The notes beneath the pieces are model-generated. The model searched no databases, was not told the origin of the DNA, and was given only the letters and a program-made list of their open reading frames with translations. This document shows positions 27,972-36,491 of a DNA stretch of 64,000 nt, in pieces (the stretch's first letter is position 1; each line of letters starts with the position of its first letter). The position numbers were made by a program, and so were the translations under genes. Location: assembly GCF_001713475.1 (NCBI RefSeq), contig NZ_CP016499.1, positions 2,170,001 through 2,234,000 of the forward strand, in the 5' to 3' direction. This DNA comes from Agrobacterium sp. RAC06 (GTDB lineage: Bacteria; Pseudomonadota; Alphaproteobacteria; Rhizobiales; Rhizobiaceae).

Positions 27972-28006
27972 CCTTTCTAAGGCTGATCACAGAAGGAGAA
28001 AGCACA

Positions 28007-28327
28007 GTGGACAGCGATCTGAAGACGCTGGAGGCCCGGCTCAACGCACACCGGGAAATCCTGGTCTCGCTCCTGAGCGAAATCCTGATCTCACCGGAGG
28101 GTGCTCCAGAACTGCTGCGCAATCTCGAACAGGAAGTGCTCCTGCGCGACGGTGCGGAAGATCCGGGCGCAGAGCCGTCCGCCGGCATTGGGCGCGGTCA
28201 TGAGAAGGGTGAGGTGATCCGGGAGATCCTCGACACGGCCAAGGGGCGCGCAGCCGCCCTCCGGCGCACAGTGACTGACCTCAATGAACCGAACGGCTTT
28301 ACCGAGGCGATCAAGGAGAGGAAATGA
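28007..28327 (+). CDS. Hypothetical protein, helical, stress island
   Basis: 106 residues starting at GTG 28007, with AAGGAG eight bases upstream. It is predicted mostly helical (LKTLEARLNAHREILVSLLS), acidic in the middle and without membrane segments. I do not recognise a family. Its TGA overlaps the next ATG by four bases (ATGA). Confidence 0.7.
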   Translation: MDSDLKTLEARLNAHREILVSLLSEILISPEGAPELLRNLEQEVLLRDGAEDPGAEPSAGIGRGHEKGEVIREILDTAKGRAAALRRTVTDLNEPNGFTEAIKERK

Positions 28328-28521
28328 ATATGATCACAAAAATAATGACGAGACTGCTCGCACAGGTGCGCAAGCCGAAGCATAGCGGCACAGCGGCCAA
28401 GGAACACCCGCAGGTGGCATTGCCGCTGCGCGCCGATCTGCCGCTTCGTGAGCGCTCCCGCGCGCTCGTGGCAGTGCCCGCCCAGATCAATGGCGCGCGC
28501 ATGGGGTCAGGCAAATTCTGA
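28324..28521 (+). CDS. Hypothetical small basic protein
   Basis: 65 residues, basic in its first half, ending in NGARMGSGKF. It begins in an ATGA overlap with the preceding gene and has GAGAGGA as ribosome site. It has no recognised domain. It is supported mainly by coupling to the gene before it, so confidence is moderate. Confidence 0.5.
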   Translation: MNMITKIMTRLLAQVRKPKHSGTAAKEHPQVALPLRADLPLRERSRALVAVPAQINGARMGSGKF

Positions 28522-28526
28522 CCTGA

Positions 28527-28757
28527 TCAGCGACGGTTGGTCTGTTCGCGGATGTCGAAATTGGCGTCCCAGTCTTTCGGCGCGTCTTTCTCGCCCGGAG
28601 GCCACTTGTTGACGGTGGCGTCTTCGGATCCTGTCACCACGGTCGGCTTGGCGCTGGCAACACCGTTGTTGTCGCCGCCGGCCTGTGTGCCCGCGAACTG
28701 GCCCTTCGCATCGTCATGAATTCGGGTCTTGTCGGCTTCACGGTGATCGTCAGTCAT
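28527..28757 (-). CDS. Hypothetical small hydrophilic protein
   Basis: 76 residues from ATG 28757, with GGAGG seven bases upstream. It is very hydrophilic, rich in D, K, N, G and T, and likely disordered (HREADKTRIHDDAKG; KWPPGEKDAPKDWD). An EcfG-like promoter lies 28-53 bases upstream. No family is recognised; the composition resembles small stress-induced hydrophilic proteins. Confidence 0.7.
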   Translation of the reverse strand: MTDDHREADKTRIHDDAKGQFAGTQAGGDNNGVASAKPTVVTGSEDATVNKWPPGEKDAPKDWDANFDIREQTNRR

Positions 28758-28784
28758 GGTCGGTCCTCCAAAGTGGTCATCATC

Positions 28785-28810
28785 AACCCCGTGGCGTACC
28801 GAAAGGTTCC
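28785..28810 (-). promoter_or_regulatory. EcfG-type promoter for the 76-residue protein
   Basis: Minus strand GGAAC (28810-28806), 17 bases, GGTT (28788-28785). It fits the broader RpoE2 form GGAAC-N18/19-TT. The start codon is about 22 bases beyond the expected start of transcription. Confidence 0.55.
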
Positions 28811-28819
28811 TCTGACCGC

Positions 28820-30511
28820 CTAGTCGGTGGATCCTGCAAGGAAAGAGGACAGCGGCGCGACCAGCGTCCAACGCAAGCCTGCAGGGTCGAAATCGATGGT
28901 GACGTCGCCGGCAAATGCGCTGGCCGCATGACGATCGATGACGGTCGATCCAAAGCCACGCCGAGTGGGCTTTGTGACCGGCGGGCCGTACTGTTCGATC
29001 CATTGCAGCCGAAGTCGGGGCTCTTCATCTGGCGTCTCCGGCTCCAGCACCTCCCATTCGATCCGAAGCCGGCCTTCGAGAACCGATAGCGCGCCGTATT
29101 TGACGGAATTGGTCGCCAGTTCGTGAAAAGCCAGGCCGAGGTTTTGGACTGCATTCGCATTCACCAGCAGATCCGGACCACGGCGATGGATGCGGTCAGC
29201 CGATCCGGTGACGGTGGTCAGCTGCAAATCGACGAGAGAGGTCAGCGGAATGCCTCCCCATTGCTGCTTGGCAAGCGCCTCGATCGATTGGGCGAGCCCT
29301 GCCAGGCGACCGCTGACGGCCCGCTGAAACTCCTCGACATCATCGGTGCCGCGCGCCAGCTGCCGCATCATCGCCTGGACGAGCGAGAGGATGTTCTTGG
29401 TGCGGTGAACGAGTTCCTGCAGAATGAAGTGAATGCGTTCCTCCGCCTCCGCCCTGTCGAAGGACGCATTCGACAGAGCCACTGCCACTTGGTTGGCCTC
29501 GACGATCTTGGTGCGCTCCGGCGAGACGATCTCGCCATGGCCGATGCGTTCCGCCATAAAGGCAATCCTGCGGATCGCTGAGCGCAAGTGGTGTGCCGCA
29601 ACGAGAACGATGCCGAGCAGCAGAGTGAGTAGCACGAGGCTGCCGATCAAGAGGCTCTGCCACAGGGTGATGAACGAGCCCTTGAGGCTGTCGACCGGGC
29701 CCCAGACCAGAGCCCGCCATGGCCAGTCCGCGACTTTCGCGTACCCCATCAGATATTGCCGACCATTCTGATAGAATACGGCACTGTTGTTGGAGCCGTA
29801 CATCAAATCCAGCCAGCTTTGCTCGATCTCAGCACCGGAAGGCTGGTTTTCGGCGCCATTTGACACGACGATGCGACCATCGCCATCCACCAGCGCGGAC
29901 GACCATCCGGGCGGTAAGGCGTCGCGGGCGGCAAGGCTTGCAAGGCTCGCCGCATCCTGTGTGAGCACGATGGCGTCGATACCGTCCGATGTCCGTGCGG
30001 TGACGGGCATGGTGAGGTTGACCACCCAGCGCTCACTCGTCGCGCCGAAGAAGACGTTTGAGAGCTCGGCCTTGCCGGAGCGCAGAGCCGCCATGACCGA
30101 GCCCGGATTGGCCATGGGTTTCAGCGTAGCGCCCCAAGGCATCCGCGTGTTCAGGATTTGCACCCCGTCCCGCCGCGCCAACATGACATAGAGAGAGCTT
30201 TCCTTGAGGCTTTCTCCGACGCGCGCGTGGAATGCCTGGAGGTCGCCCTGCTGCAACTCGACGGAGTTTGCCACAAGGGCAAGCGTCGTTTCCATATCGG
30301 CGATCTTGCGCTCGACGGCACGGCTAATGGCCTGGGCGTCATCCGCCACGTCGGTGCGCATGGTCTGAAATTGTGATCGCTCAAGCTGCAACAGCAAAAA
30401 GGCGACAAAGGCGAGCAGCGGCACTGTCGCCAGAACGGCCATCGCGGCGAGGTATGAGCCGATCGACGCTGTCGGAAAGAGACCAGCAAACAACCTGCCA
30501 ACGCGGTTCAA
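28820..30511 (-). CDS. HWE-family sensor histidine kinase with extracytoplasmic sensor
   Basis: 563 residues. Membrane segments at about 18-42 and 285-307 bracket a periplasmic region of the dCACHE type. A HAMP-like stretch follows, then the phospho-acceptor motif HRTKN with His369. The catalytic region has HELATNSVKYGAL and the tryptophan motif WIEQ of the HWE/HisKA_2 class. No response regulator is adjacent. The start is TTG 30511 with GGGAGGG seven bases upstream. Kinases of this class often feed the PhyR-NepR-EcfG general stress response; that link is inferred from the setting. Confidence 0.9.
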   Translation of the reverse strand: MNRVGRLFAGLFPTASIGSYLAAMAVLATVPLLAFVAFLLLQLERSQFQTMRTDVADDAQAISRAVERKIADMETTLALVANSVELQQGDLQAFHARVGESLKESSLYVMLARRDGVQILNTRMPWGATLKPMANPGSVMAALRSGKAELSNVFFGATSERWVVNLTMPVTARTSDGIDAIVLTQDAASLASLAARDALPPGWSSALVDGDGRIVVSNGAENQPSGAEIEQSWLDLMYGSNNSAVFYQNGRQYLMGYAKVADWPWRALVWGPVDSLKGSFITLWQSLLIGSLVLLTLLLGIVLVAAHHLRSAIRRIAFMAERIGHGEIVSPERTKIVEANQVAVALSNASFDRAEAEERIHFILQELVHRTKNILSLVQAMMRQLARGTDDVEEFQRAVSGRLAGLAQSIEALAKQQWGGIPLTSLVDLQLTTVTGSADRIHRRGPDLLVNANAVQNLGLAFHELATNSVKYGALSVLEGRLRIEWEVLEPETPDEEPRLRLQWIEQYGPPVTKPTRRGFGSTVIDRHAASAFAGDVTIDFDPAGLRWTLVAPLSSFLAGSTD

Positions 30512-30557
30512 GGCGCTACCCTCCCGCAGCTGAGCTTAGAAATCATGGGCACCTTGG

Positions 30558-30582
30558 CGAACCAAATCCGAGGGCGGGCGTT
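30558..30582 (+). promoter_or_regulatory. EcfG-like promoter for the BON-domain gene
   Basis: CGAAC (30558-30562), 16 bases, CGTT (30579-30582): one mismatch to GGAAC-N16-CGTT. The ATG at 30613 is about 25 bases past the expected start. Confidence 0.42.
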
Positions 30583-30612
30583 AGGAAGGTAACCGCGACA
30601 CAGGAGGTTTCC

Positions 30613-30888
30613 ATGATTTTCAAGCCGCAGCGTTTCCATGGAGAGGAGCCCGAAGTGGCCGAAGAGTTCCCGGCCGAGGCGCGACTCGAACAGCAGGTTG
30701 CCGACGCGCTGGCCGCCTCCGACGGCGTCGGGGCCGAAGGCCTTCGCGTCGTCGCAACTGGCAAGGAGATCTTCCTGTTTGGCGTGGTGGCGACGCGCGA
30801 CGAGATGGACAGGGCCGTGGAAGTTGCACTCGCAGTTCCCGGGGTCGAAAAGGTCACGGTTCGGATGGAAAGCGACGAAGCGCCCTGA
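30613..30888 (+). CDS. BON-domain protein
   Basis: 91 residues from ATG 30613, with AGGAGG five bases upstream. Residues about 24-88 form a BON domain (ARLEQQVADALAAS; LFGVVATRDEMDRAVEVA; VPGVEKVTVRM). There is no signal peptide, so this version is cytoplasmic, unlike OsmY-type periplasmic BON proteins. It is divergent from the HWE kinase gene and lies inside the stress island. Confidence 0.85.
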   Translation: MIFKPQRFHGEEPEVAEEFPAEARLEQQVADALAASDGVGAEGLRVVATGKEIFLFGVVATRDEMDRAVEVALAVPGVEKVTVRMESDEAP

Positions 30889-31037
30889 CAGCGGAGACTT
30901 GGTCTCGCAAATGTCGCGCTGCCGCATGACAGACGGCCGCCGGGGAAAGGCTTCACACCAACCCCACGGCCCCGTCGAAGCCACCTTTGCGATGATCGAT
31001 CTCACCGATATTCCGATTTTTCTCGCCAGACGAAATG

Positions 31038-31292
31038 TCAGGCGCGCCCACCCATGCCGGTCGTGCCGTCCGGCCCCCATGCCTGCGCAATGCCGGCGAT
31101 CTCCTGCATGCGCCCCCGCAAATCCTGCTGGCGCAAAACCGTCACCTTCTGGATGGAAACCTGGCTAGCGGAACGGTCCCGTGCGGCTTCTACCGCGAGC
31201 CGATAGCTCGGATAGACGGCCGACTGTCCCTCCTCCGAGAGGAAACACCAACCGTTCGCCTGGGGGACTATATCGCAATACACCTGTGTCAT
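31038..31292 (-). CDS. Small DUF2188-like protein
   Basis: 84 residues from ATG 31292, with GGAGGAG seven bases upstream. The core (NGWCFLSEEGQSAVYPSY then LAVEAARD) resembles the DUF2188 type, small proteins found in stress regulons. A perfect EcfG promoter lies just upstream. The C-terminus is rich in G. Confidence 0.7.
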   Translation of the reverse strand: MTQVYCDIVPQANGWCFLSEEGQSAVYPSYRLAVEAARDRSASQVSIQKVTVLRQQDLRGRMQEIAGIAQAWGPDGTTGMGGRA

Positions 31293-31317
31293 GCCGCACT
31301 CCTCCTGATACCGCCCG

Positions 31318-31342
31318 AACGCGCGATCGGCTGAAGGGTTCC
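31318..31342 (-). promoter_or_regulatory. EcfG-type promoter for the DUF2188-like gene
   Basis: Minus strand GGAAC (31342-31338), 16 bases, CGTT (31321-31318): a full match to the EcfG consensus, with the ATG about 19 bases past the expected start of transcription. Confidence 0.72.
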
Positions 31343-31657
31343 TGCCAGGATGCAATTTTTCTTCGTCAGCGCCTGCTAACCGCAGGTAACGATCAGGCTT
31401 CCTGCCGCGAACCGTGAGAGATGCCGCATGTATGGTTGAGCATGTTGCGGCATGACCGCTCGCCCTTTCGCTCGGTGCATCCTGCGGATCGAAGCATGGG
31501 GAGAAGCGGGAGGTTACGGCACTGATGCGAGGAACCTAGAATGGCGGCCGTAAGGGCGGGAGGGTTTTCAGGAACAAAGTCGAGGGCGGCGGAATTGCTT
31601 CTTCATGATGCCGAACTCGGCCGCATCCCGCGGCGGGCGGCTCTCAGGGAGATGATC
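31343..31657. other. Mostly non-coding stretch
   Basis: About 315 bases with no convincing gene. An ATG at 31541 is in frame with the small proline-rich gene, but the added residues look non-coding. A weak EcfG-like element GGAAC-N17-AATT lies at 31571-31596, ahead of the gene at 31658. Confidence 0.4.
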
Positions 31658-31834
31658 ATGACGACCCCAACCCCTTCGACACCCTATGACGACCAGCCCC
31701 CGATGCCCGCTCCGACCTGGACCCCGGAAGTCCCGATCGATGAGCCGCAACCGGATGTCTTGCCGGACGAGGTGCCGACACCCAATCCCGACGAGACGCG
31801 TGATCCGCCGGTGACGGAGCCATCACCAATCTGA
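31658..31834 (+). CDS. Small proline-rich acidic protein
   Basis: 58 residues from ATG 31658, with AGGGAG six bases upstream. About a third of the residues are proline, with many D and E (PEVPIDEPQPDVLPDEVP). It should be disordered. There is no signal peptide and no known family. Low complexity makes the coding call less certain, although the ribosome site is good. Confidence 0.5.
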   Translation: MTTPTPSTPYDDQPPMPAPTWTPEVPIDEPQPDVLPDEVPTPNPDETRDPPVTEPSPI

Positions 31835-31856
31835 GGCGAAGGTGTGAACGCGGGCC

Positions 31857-32951
31857 TCAACGCAGGCCCGCAACACGCTCCCAGCTCTTCTTTCCGGCGA
31901 CCCAATTCTGCCAGTCGGTGACCGAGCCATAGAAGACGTTCAGGTCGATCTTGCCGTTGACGCCCTGCGACAGGCCGGAGCCGGAATACTGCCAGAAGAC
32001 CCATTTGCGGTCCGGATAGACCTTGGACGGATGGGCCGCAACAGAGCGCAGCCAGAAGGGATAATCGCGGAAGTGGCCGCGCAGATTGTCCTTGTAGAAG
32101 TCAGGGGCCGTGTAGATGACCGGCCTCTTGCCGTAGTGTCGCTCGAGACGATCCATGAAGACCTGCATCTTTTCGCGCGCCTTTTCCGGCGACAGGCGGA
32201 AGCGGCAGCTGGATTCGCCATTGTATTCGACGTCGATAACAGGCGGCAGGGCATCCGGATCACGCGGCACGTTGCGGATGAACCAGTCCGCCTGCTCCGA
32301 GGCCACGCGGCACCAATAGAAGAAGTGATAGGCGCCGCGCTTTACGCCGGCCTCCTTGGCTCGATCCCAATTGGTGCGAAACATCGGATCGAGATGGTCG
32401 CCACCATCCGTGGCCTTGATATAGGCGAAGTTGGCGCCCTGGCTGCGCAAGGTCTGCCAGTCGATGTTGCCCTGCCAGCGCGAAACGTCGACGCCGTGTA
32501 CGGCATGATGTTTCGGTGCCACCTTGCCGAAATTGATCGGTTTGGCGTCGCTGAAGCGCTGATTGTAAACACGATGACGTCCGCTGGACCGCGCTGCCGG
32601 GTCCCGAGGTGCCAGGACCGCGCGTATCGGGGAGGACAGCATGGCCATTGGGCGCTGATCGGGTACGGGCATGCCGGCGGTCATCGACGGCGTATCGAAA
32701 TGCGCCTGGTTCGGCGTGTCACCAGCCCAGGACAAAGCCTGCGGGTCACGGCCGGAGGTAGAGGTGCTGGACGAAATGGAACCGGTTTGCTCGCTGACGG
32801 CAACGGCGGGTGTCGGGGCTGCTGCAGTCTGAACCTGTTCAGGCGCTGGGTTTGAACGCAATTGCAGGGCTTCTATCGGATTGGTCCGAGCGCTGCAGCC
32901 GGCAAGTACCAGACAGCCGATGAGGAGCGAAGGGACAACCTTGGAACGCAT
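31857..32951 (-). CDS. GH25-family lysozyme lipoprotein
   Basis: 364 residues from ATG 32951. Residues 1-18 form a lipoprotein signal ending in LVLAGC. A linker rich in S, T, A and P runs to about residue 150. The glycoside hydrolase 25 domain follows, with HGVDVSRWQGNIDW near its start and VIDVEYNG at the expected catalytic acid strand. GH25 enzymes cleave the MurNAc-GlcNAc bond of peptidoglycan. As a lipoprotein it should act in the periplasm, in wall remodelling. No secretion or phage gene is nearby. Confidence 0.93.
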   Translation of the reverse strand: MRSKVVPSLLIGCLVLAGCSARTNPIEALQLRSNPAPEQVQTAAAPTPAVAVSEQTGSISSSTSTSGRDPQALSWAGDTPNQAHFDTPSMTAGMPVPDQRPMAMLSSPIRAVLAPRDPAARSSGRHRVYNQRFSDAKPINFGKVAPKHHAVHGVDVSRWQGNIDWQTLRSQGANFAYIKATDGGDHLDPMFRTNWDRAKEAGVKRGAYHFFYWCRVASEQADWFIRNVPRDPDALPPVIDVEYNGESSCRFRLSPEKAREKMQVFMDRLERHYGKRPVIYTAPDFYKDNLRGHFRDYPFWLRSVAAHPSKVYPDRKWVFWQYSGSGLSQGVNGKIDLNVFYGSVTDWQNWVAGKKSWERVAGLR

Positions 32952-33192
32952 GGCACAGAACTCAAAACTAATGCCGGGCGCATTCGAAGTCGGACACCCG
33001 GGGCCTCTGGGAATTGCTAACAAAGCTTTACCGGGAAAAGGTGAATGCAATCTTTACGGGCCGCATCAGGCTTCGATGCTGTGACGCCAAATACTGTCCG
33101 TTCACACAGATGTGCAGCCTCGGCGCGATCCTAAGGGTTTCGGACTCCGTAAAATGTATATTCGGATATCCTGAGCCCAGGGAACGACCGCC

Positions 33193-33756
33193 ATGCCTTC
33201 GCGACGCTCTTTTCTGATGACTTCGTTGTTCGTACTGGCGAGCCAGCCGGCGCGCAGTGCCGATCCCTGGGAAGCACTGCGCACTAGGCGCGCCTTAGTG
33301 CTTCTCCGGCATGCGATCGCGCCGGGGACAGGCGATCCTCCGGGCATGCGCGTCGGCGATTGCAGCACACAGCGCAATCTCTCCGATGAGGGCCGGACCC
33401 AGGCGCAGCGCATCGGCTCCTTGCTGCGCGAAAACGGGATCGACAGGGCGGCGGTCTATTCGAGCGAATGGTGCCGGTGTCTCGACACCGCGCGTCTACT
33501 GGACCTCGGGCCGGTGTCGCCGCAGCCGCTTCTCAATTCCTTTTTCGGCCGGGCGGAGAACGGCGCCACACAGACGGAAGCGCTCAGGGCTTGGCTATCG
33601 AGCAGTCCGGGCGACCTGCCTCTGGTACTCGTCACGCATCAGGTCAACATCACGGGGCTGACATCGATCGTTCCGCATAGCGGTGAACTCGTCTTCACGA
33701 GCATGAATGCAGCCGGCGCGGTCAGCGTTATCGGCCGGCAGTCCGCCGGGGCATGA
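33193..33756 (+). CDS. Exported histidine phosphatase superfamily protein
   Basis: 187 residues. An N-terminal signal peptide (R-R-S-F-L-M-T-S-L-F-V-L-A-S) carries twin arginines and is cut near residue 22. The phosphohistidine motif is LLRHA with Arg39-His40, and the second catalytic His lies in VLVTHQVN. The fold is phosphoglycerate-mutase-like, probably acting as a periplasmic phosphatase; the substrate is unknown. It is divergent from the GH25 gene. Confidence 0.88.
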   Translation: MPSRRSFLMTSLFVLASQPARSADPWEALRTRRALVLLRHAIAPGTGDPPGMRVGDCSTQRNLSDEGRTQAQRIGSLLRENGIDRAAVYSSEWCRCLDTARLLDLGPVSPQPLLNSFFGRAENGATQTEALRAWLSSSPGDLPLVLVTHQVNITGLTSIVPHSGELVFTSMNAAGAVSVIGRQSAGA

Positions 33757-34152
33757 CAGGAAAAATCATGCGGCACAAATGGGGACCGCGCGTGATGAAA
33801 TGACTTGAAACATGCTTAGGTGCGGCGGCAATCCAGACATGCCCCAGCGGACGCGCCGGCAGGGTCGGCGGCCGCATATTTCTCCAAATGCAGGCATGAC
33901 GGGAGTCTAAAATCTGCATCGATCGGTTCGTGCGCTTGGTCTGCCGTGTCAATGGGATCAATCCCGAGGTGTCGTCGCAGTCACGGCAAAATCGTGCACG
34001 CTGTGCTGACCTCGCAGAGTTGGCAGGAAGCACGACGCGTCGGCTGCCTCAGTGGTGCCTCAACAACTCTTCTGCCTGCGCAGTGTGACACTTGCGCCTA
34101 TCGCGCCGCACAATAGGATGGGGAGCAGAATAGAAAGCGCAGAGGGCATCTC
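33757..34152. other. Non-coding stretch before the thioesterase gene
   Basis: Nearly 400 bases without a supportable gene. Open frames here on both strands have no ribosome site and Cys/Arg/Ser-rich translations typical of non-coding GC-rich DNA. I found no clear terminator, promoter or structured RNA by eye. Confidence 0.5.
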
Positions 34153-34662
34153 ATGGACGAACCGCACGACACCAGTCAACTCGAGATGGTGGTCCTGATG
34201 ACACCCGACATGGCCAACTTTTCCGGCAAGGTGCATGGCGGCGCGCTGCTCAATCTGCTCGATCGGGTGGCCTATTCCTGCGCTTCGCGCTACTCGCAGC
34301 AATATGCGGTGACCTTGTCGGTGGATCAGGTCGTCTTTCGCCAGCCGATCCATGTCGGCGAGCTCGTAACATTCCGCGCCTCGATCAACCATGCCGGTAG
34401 GACCTCCATGGAAGTCGGCATTCGGGTCGAGGCCGAGAACATCCGGACCGGCGAGCGGCGGCACACGAATTCCTGTTACTTCACCATGGTCGCTGTCGAT
34501 GCCGAAGGCAGACCGACGGCTGTCCCTCTCTATGCGGCGCAAACCGACATTCGCAAACGCCGCCAGCGCGCTGCCGAAACACGACGGGCGCTGCGCCTGG
34601 AGTTCGAAGCGCGCTTCAGGGAAGCGAGCCAGACCGCGGACGAAACTCTTCCAGCGAACTGA
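34153..34662 (+). CDS. Hotdog-fold acyl-CoA thioesterase
   Basis: 169 residues. The region NFSGKVHGGALLNLLDRVAY followed by a long beta sheet is the acyl-CoA hydrolase (YciA/BACH-type) hotdog. The C-terminal 45 residues are a charged helix (RKRRQRAAETRRALRLEFEA). It would hydrolyse acyl-CoA to free acid and CoA in the cytoplasm. It stands alone, with the gene at 34743 as its rightward neighbour. Confidence 0.9.
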   Translation: MDEPHDTSQLEMVVLMTPDMANFSGKVHGGALLNLLDRVAYSCASRYSQQYAVTLSVDQVVFRQPIHVGELVTFRASINHAGRTSMEVGIRVEAENIRTGERRHTNSCYFTMVAVDAEGRPTAVPLYAAQTDIRKRRQRAAETRRALRLEFEARFREASQTADETLPAN

Positions 34663-34742
34663 GTAGCCGTCCAATTGCCTTGACTTTGATTGTGCCTTGG
34701 CCAAGTCCGGCGTGACGATCATTGTGAGTGAAGGCGGATACC

Positions 34743-35498
34743 ATGCACAAGCTTTTCGATCTTTCGGGCCGACGGGCGCTGATCACCGGTTCATCTCAAG
34801 GCATCGGGCTTGCGCTCGCATCCGGCTTGCAGCAGGCCGGCGCGGAGATCGTGCTCAACGGACGCAGTCTGGACAAACTCGAGGTGGCTGCAGCCGAGCT
34901 TGGACCCGAGGTGCGGATTCTGCCGTTTGACGTGACCGATCATGTGGCTGTGCGCGAGGCGGTCGATCGCTTCGAGGCGGATGTCGGGCCGATCGACATC
35001 CTTGTCAACAATGCCGGCATGCAGCATCGGGCGCCGCTGGAAGACTTCCCGGCCGATGCGTTCGAAAAGCTACTGGCCGCGAATGTCTCGAGCGTTTTCA
35101 ATGTCGGTCAGGCCGTCGCGCGTCACATGATCGACCGCAAGCGTGGCAAGATCATCAATATCGCCAGCGTCCAGACGGCGCTCGCGCGTCCGACGATCGC
35201 GCCCTATACGGCGACCAAGGGAGCCGTCGGGAACCTCACCAAGGGCATGGCGACGGATTGGGCGCGCCATGGGCTGCAATGCAACGCGATTGCGCCTGGC
35301 TATTTCGAGACACCGCTCAACGAAGCCCTCGTGGCAGATCCGGAGTTCACGGCCTGGCTGTCGAAGCGTACGCCGGCGGGACGCTGGGGCAAGGTCGAGG
35401 AATTGGCTGGGGCCTGCGTCTTTCTCGCGTCCGATGCGTCGTCCTTCGTCAACGGCCATATTCTCTATGTGGACGGAGGCATTACCGCGTCCCTCTGA
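34743..35498 (+). CDS. SDR oxidoreductase, gluconate 5-dehydrogenase type
   Basis: 251 residues from ATG 34743 with AAGGCGG five bases upstream. The nucleotide loop TGSSQGIG is at residues 15-22, NNAG at 89-92, and the catalytic set is Ser142, Tyr155 and Lys159. The segment APGYFETPLNEAL is characteristic of gluconate 5-dehydrogenases, which interconvert gluconate and 5-ketogluconate with NADP(H). The substrate is inferred from similarity; a 3-oxoacyl reductase cannot be excluded. Confidence 0.85.
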   Translation: MHKLFDLSGRRALITGSSQGIGLALASGLQQAGAEIVLNGRSLDKLEVAAAELGPEVRILPFDVTDHVAVREAVDRFEADVGPIDILVNNAGMQHRAPLEDFPADAFEKLLAANVSSVFNVGQAVARHMIDRKRGKIINIASVQTALARPTIAPYTATKGAVGNLTKGMATDWARHGLQCNAIAPGYFETPLNEALVADPEFTAWLSKRTPAGRWGKVEELAGACVFLASDASSFVNGHILYVDGGITASL

Positions 35499-35521
35499 GC
35501 GCCACCTGTAGGTATCTGTCT

Positions 35522-36178
35522 TCAGATCCGGGAGAAGGCCGCCAGCACCGTCCGTTCGGACTGCAGGAGATAGGCTTCCAAGGCAGCAGCCGCTCCCTTC
35601 GGATCGCCCGCCACGAGCTTTTCGAGAATGGCTGCATTCATCTCGACATAGGGCGCGTGGAGCAGTTCCGGCTCCTTCAGGAGGCCGAAGCTCAAGCGCA
35701 GTTCGGCAGCGATCTGCGCATAAAACCCTGCCAGTCTTTCACTGTCGGCCAGATCGACGATTGCTGCGTGGAATTTCATGTTCTCGCTACCGACCGCAGT
35801 CCAGTCGTTGACCTTGCTCGCCGCACGGGCGGTCTCGACGGCCGCCTGCATGCGAATAACTGCCGGATGGTTGGGATAGGCATTGGACAGTGCCTGACAC
35901 TCGACCAGGCGGCGAACGCGATAGATATCAATGATCGAGGCCATGCTGGGCGTTGCGACGAAGACACCCCTGTTCGGTTCGTGCTGAAGCAGACCGTCTT
36001 TGGTCAAGAGCCGGAAGGCCTCGCGCAGCGAGTTGCGCGAAACAGCAAAGTCGGCGCTCAAGGCAGCTTCCGACAAGCGCTGTCCGGGCTTCAGCTCTCC
36101 GCTGATCAGTCTGTCGCGAATTGCTTCCGCCAGGCGTGGCGCCAAGGCCGCCGTCGTTTCCGTCTCTGCCATGCTCAT
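35522..36178 (-). CDS. GntR/FadR-type regulator of the 5-oxoproline operon
   Basis: 218 residues. The N-terminal winged helix-turn-helix (residues about 12-75) contains LSEAALSADFAVSRNSLREAFRLL. The C-terminal FCD ligand domain has several His residues placed for metal binding. It is divergent from the NRAMP-pxp operon, with about 310 bases between them. That region holds an inverted ATTGYTCAAC repeat, so it probably represses that operon and responds to 5-oxoproline or a related acid (inference). Confidence 0.85.
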   Translation of the reverse strand: MSMAETETTAALAPRLAEAIRDRLISGELKPGQRLSEAALSADFAVSRNSLREAFRLLTKDGLLQHEPNRGVFVATPSMASIIDIYRVRRLVECQALSNAYPNHPAVIRMQAAVETARAASKVNDWTAVGSENMKFHAAIVDLADSERLAGFYAQIAAELRLSFGLLKEPELLHAPYVEMNAAILEKLVAGDPKGAAAALEAYLLQSERTVLAAFSRI

Positions 36179-36346
36179 TCCCCAGGTGCCGGTCAGCCCG
36201 GTGCAGCTTCACAAGCCATCCCGAAGCGACGATCGGTGGACAGCTTCGCTGCCTTATCGTCCATGTGCGAAATCGCAGCAAGGCGGGAGCCAATCACGGC
36301 CAAAAATTGTTCTTGGAGATTCGAAATCTGCTTATCCGAGCATCAA

Positions 36347-36401
36347 ATTGCTCAACATTACGGCAATCAAGTAGAACGATGAAATAAAATCGTTGAACAA
36401 T
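36347..36401. promoter_or_regulatory. Candidate GntR operator pair upstream of the pxp operon
   Basis: ATTGCTCAAC (36347-36356) and GTTGAACAAT (36392-36401, reverse complement ATTGTTCAAC) form a ten-base inverted pair with one mismatch, 35 bases apart. A related ATTGTTC lies at 36306-36312. TTGACA at 36404-36409 could be the -35 box of the NRAMP-pxp promoter. The rest of the 313-base gap (36179-36491) shows nothing further. Confidence 0.5.
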
Positions 36402-36491
36402 ATTGACAGAATTGTGAAACCACGAGAGGCTAACCTAGCAGGTGAACAACAAGCCCCGCGCAAAGCAGGGCAGGTCAACCGAGAGGGTAAC

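Noticed and set aside
33820..34116. 98-codon frame before the thioesterase gene
   Set aside because: No ribosome site, odd Cys/Arg/Ser composition and no similarity.
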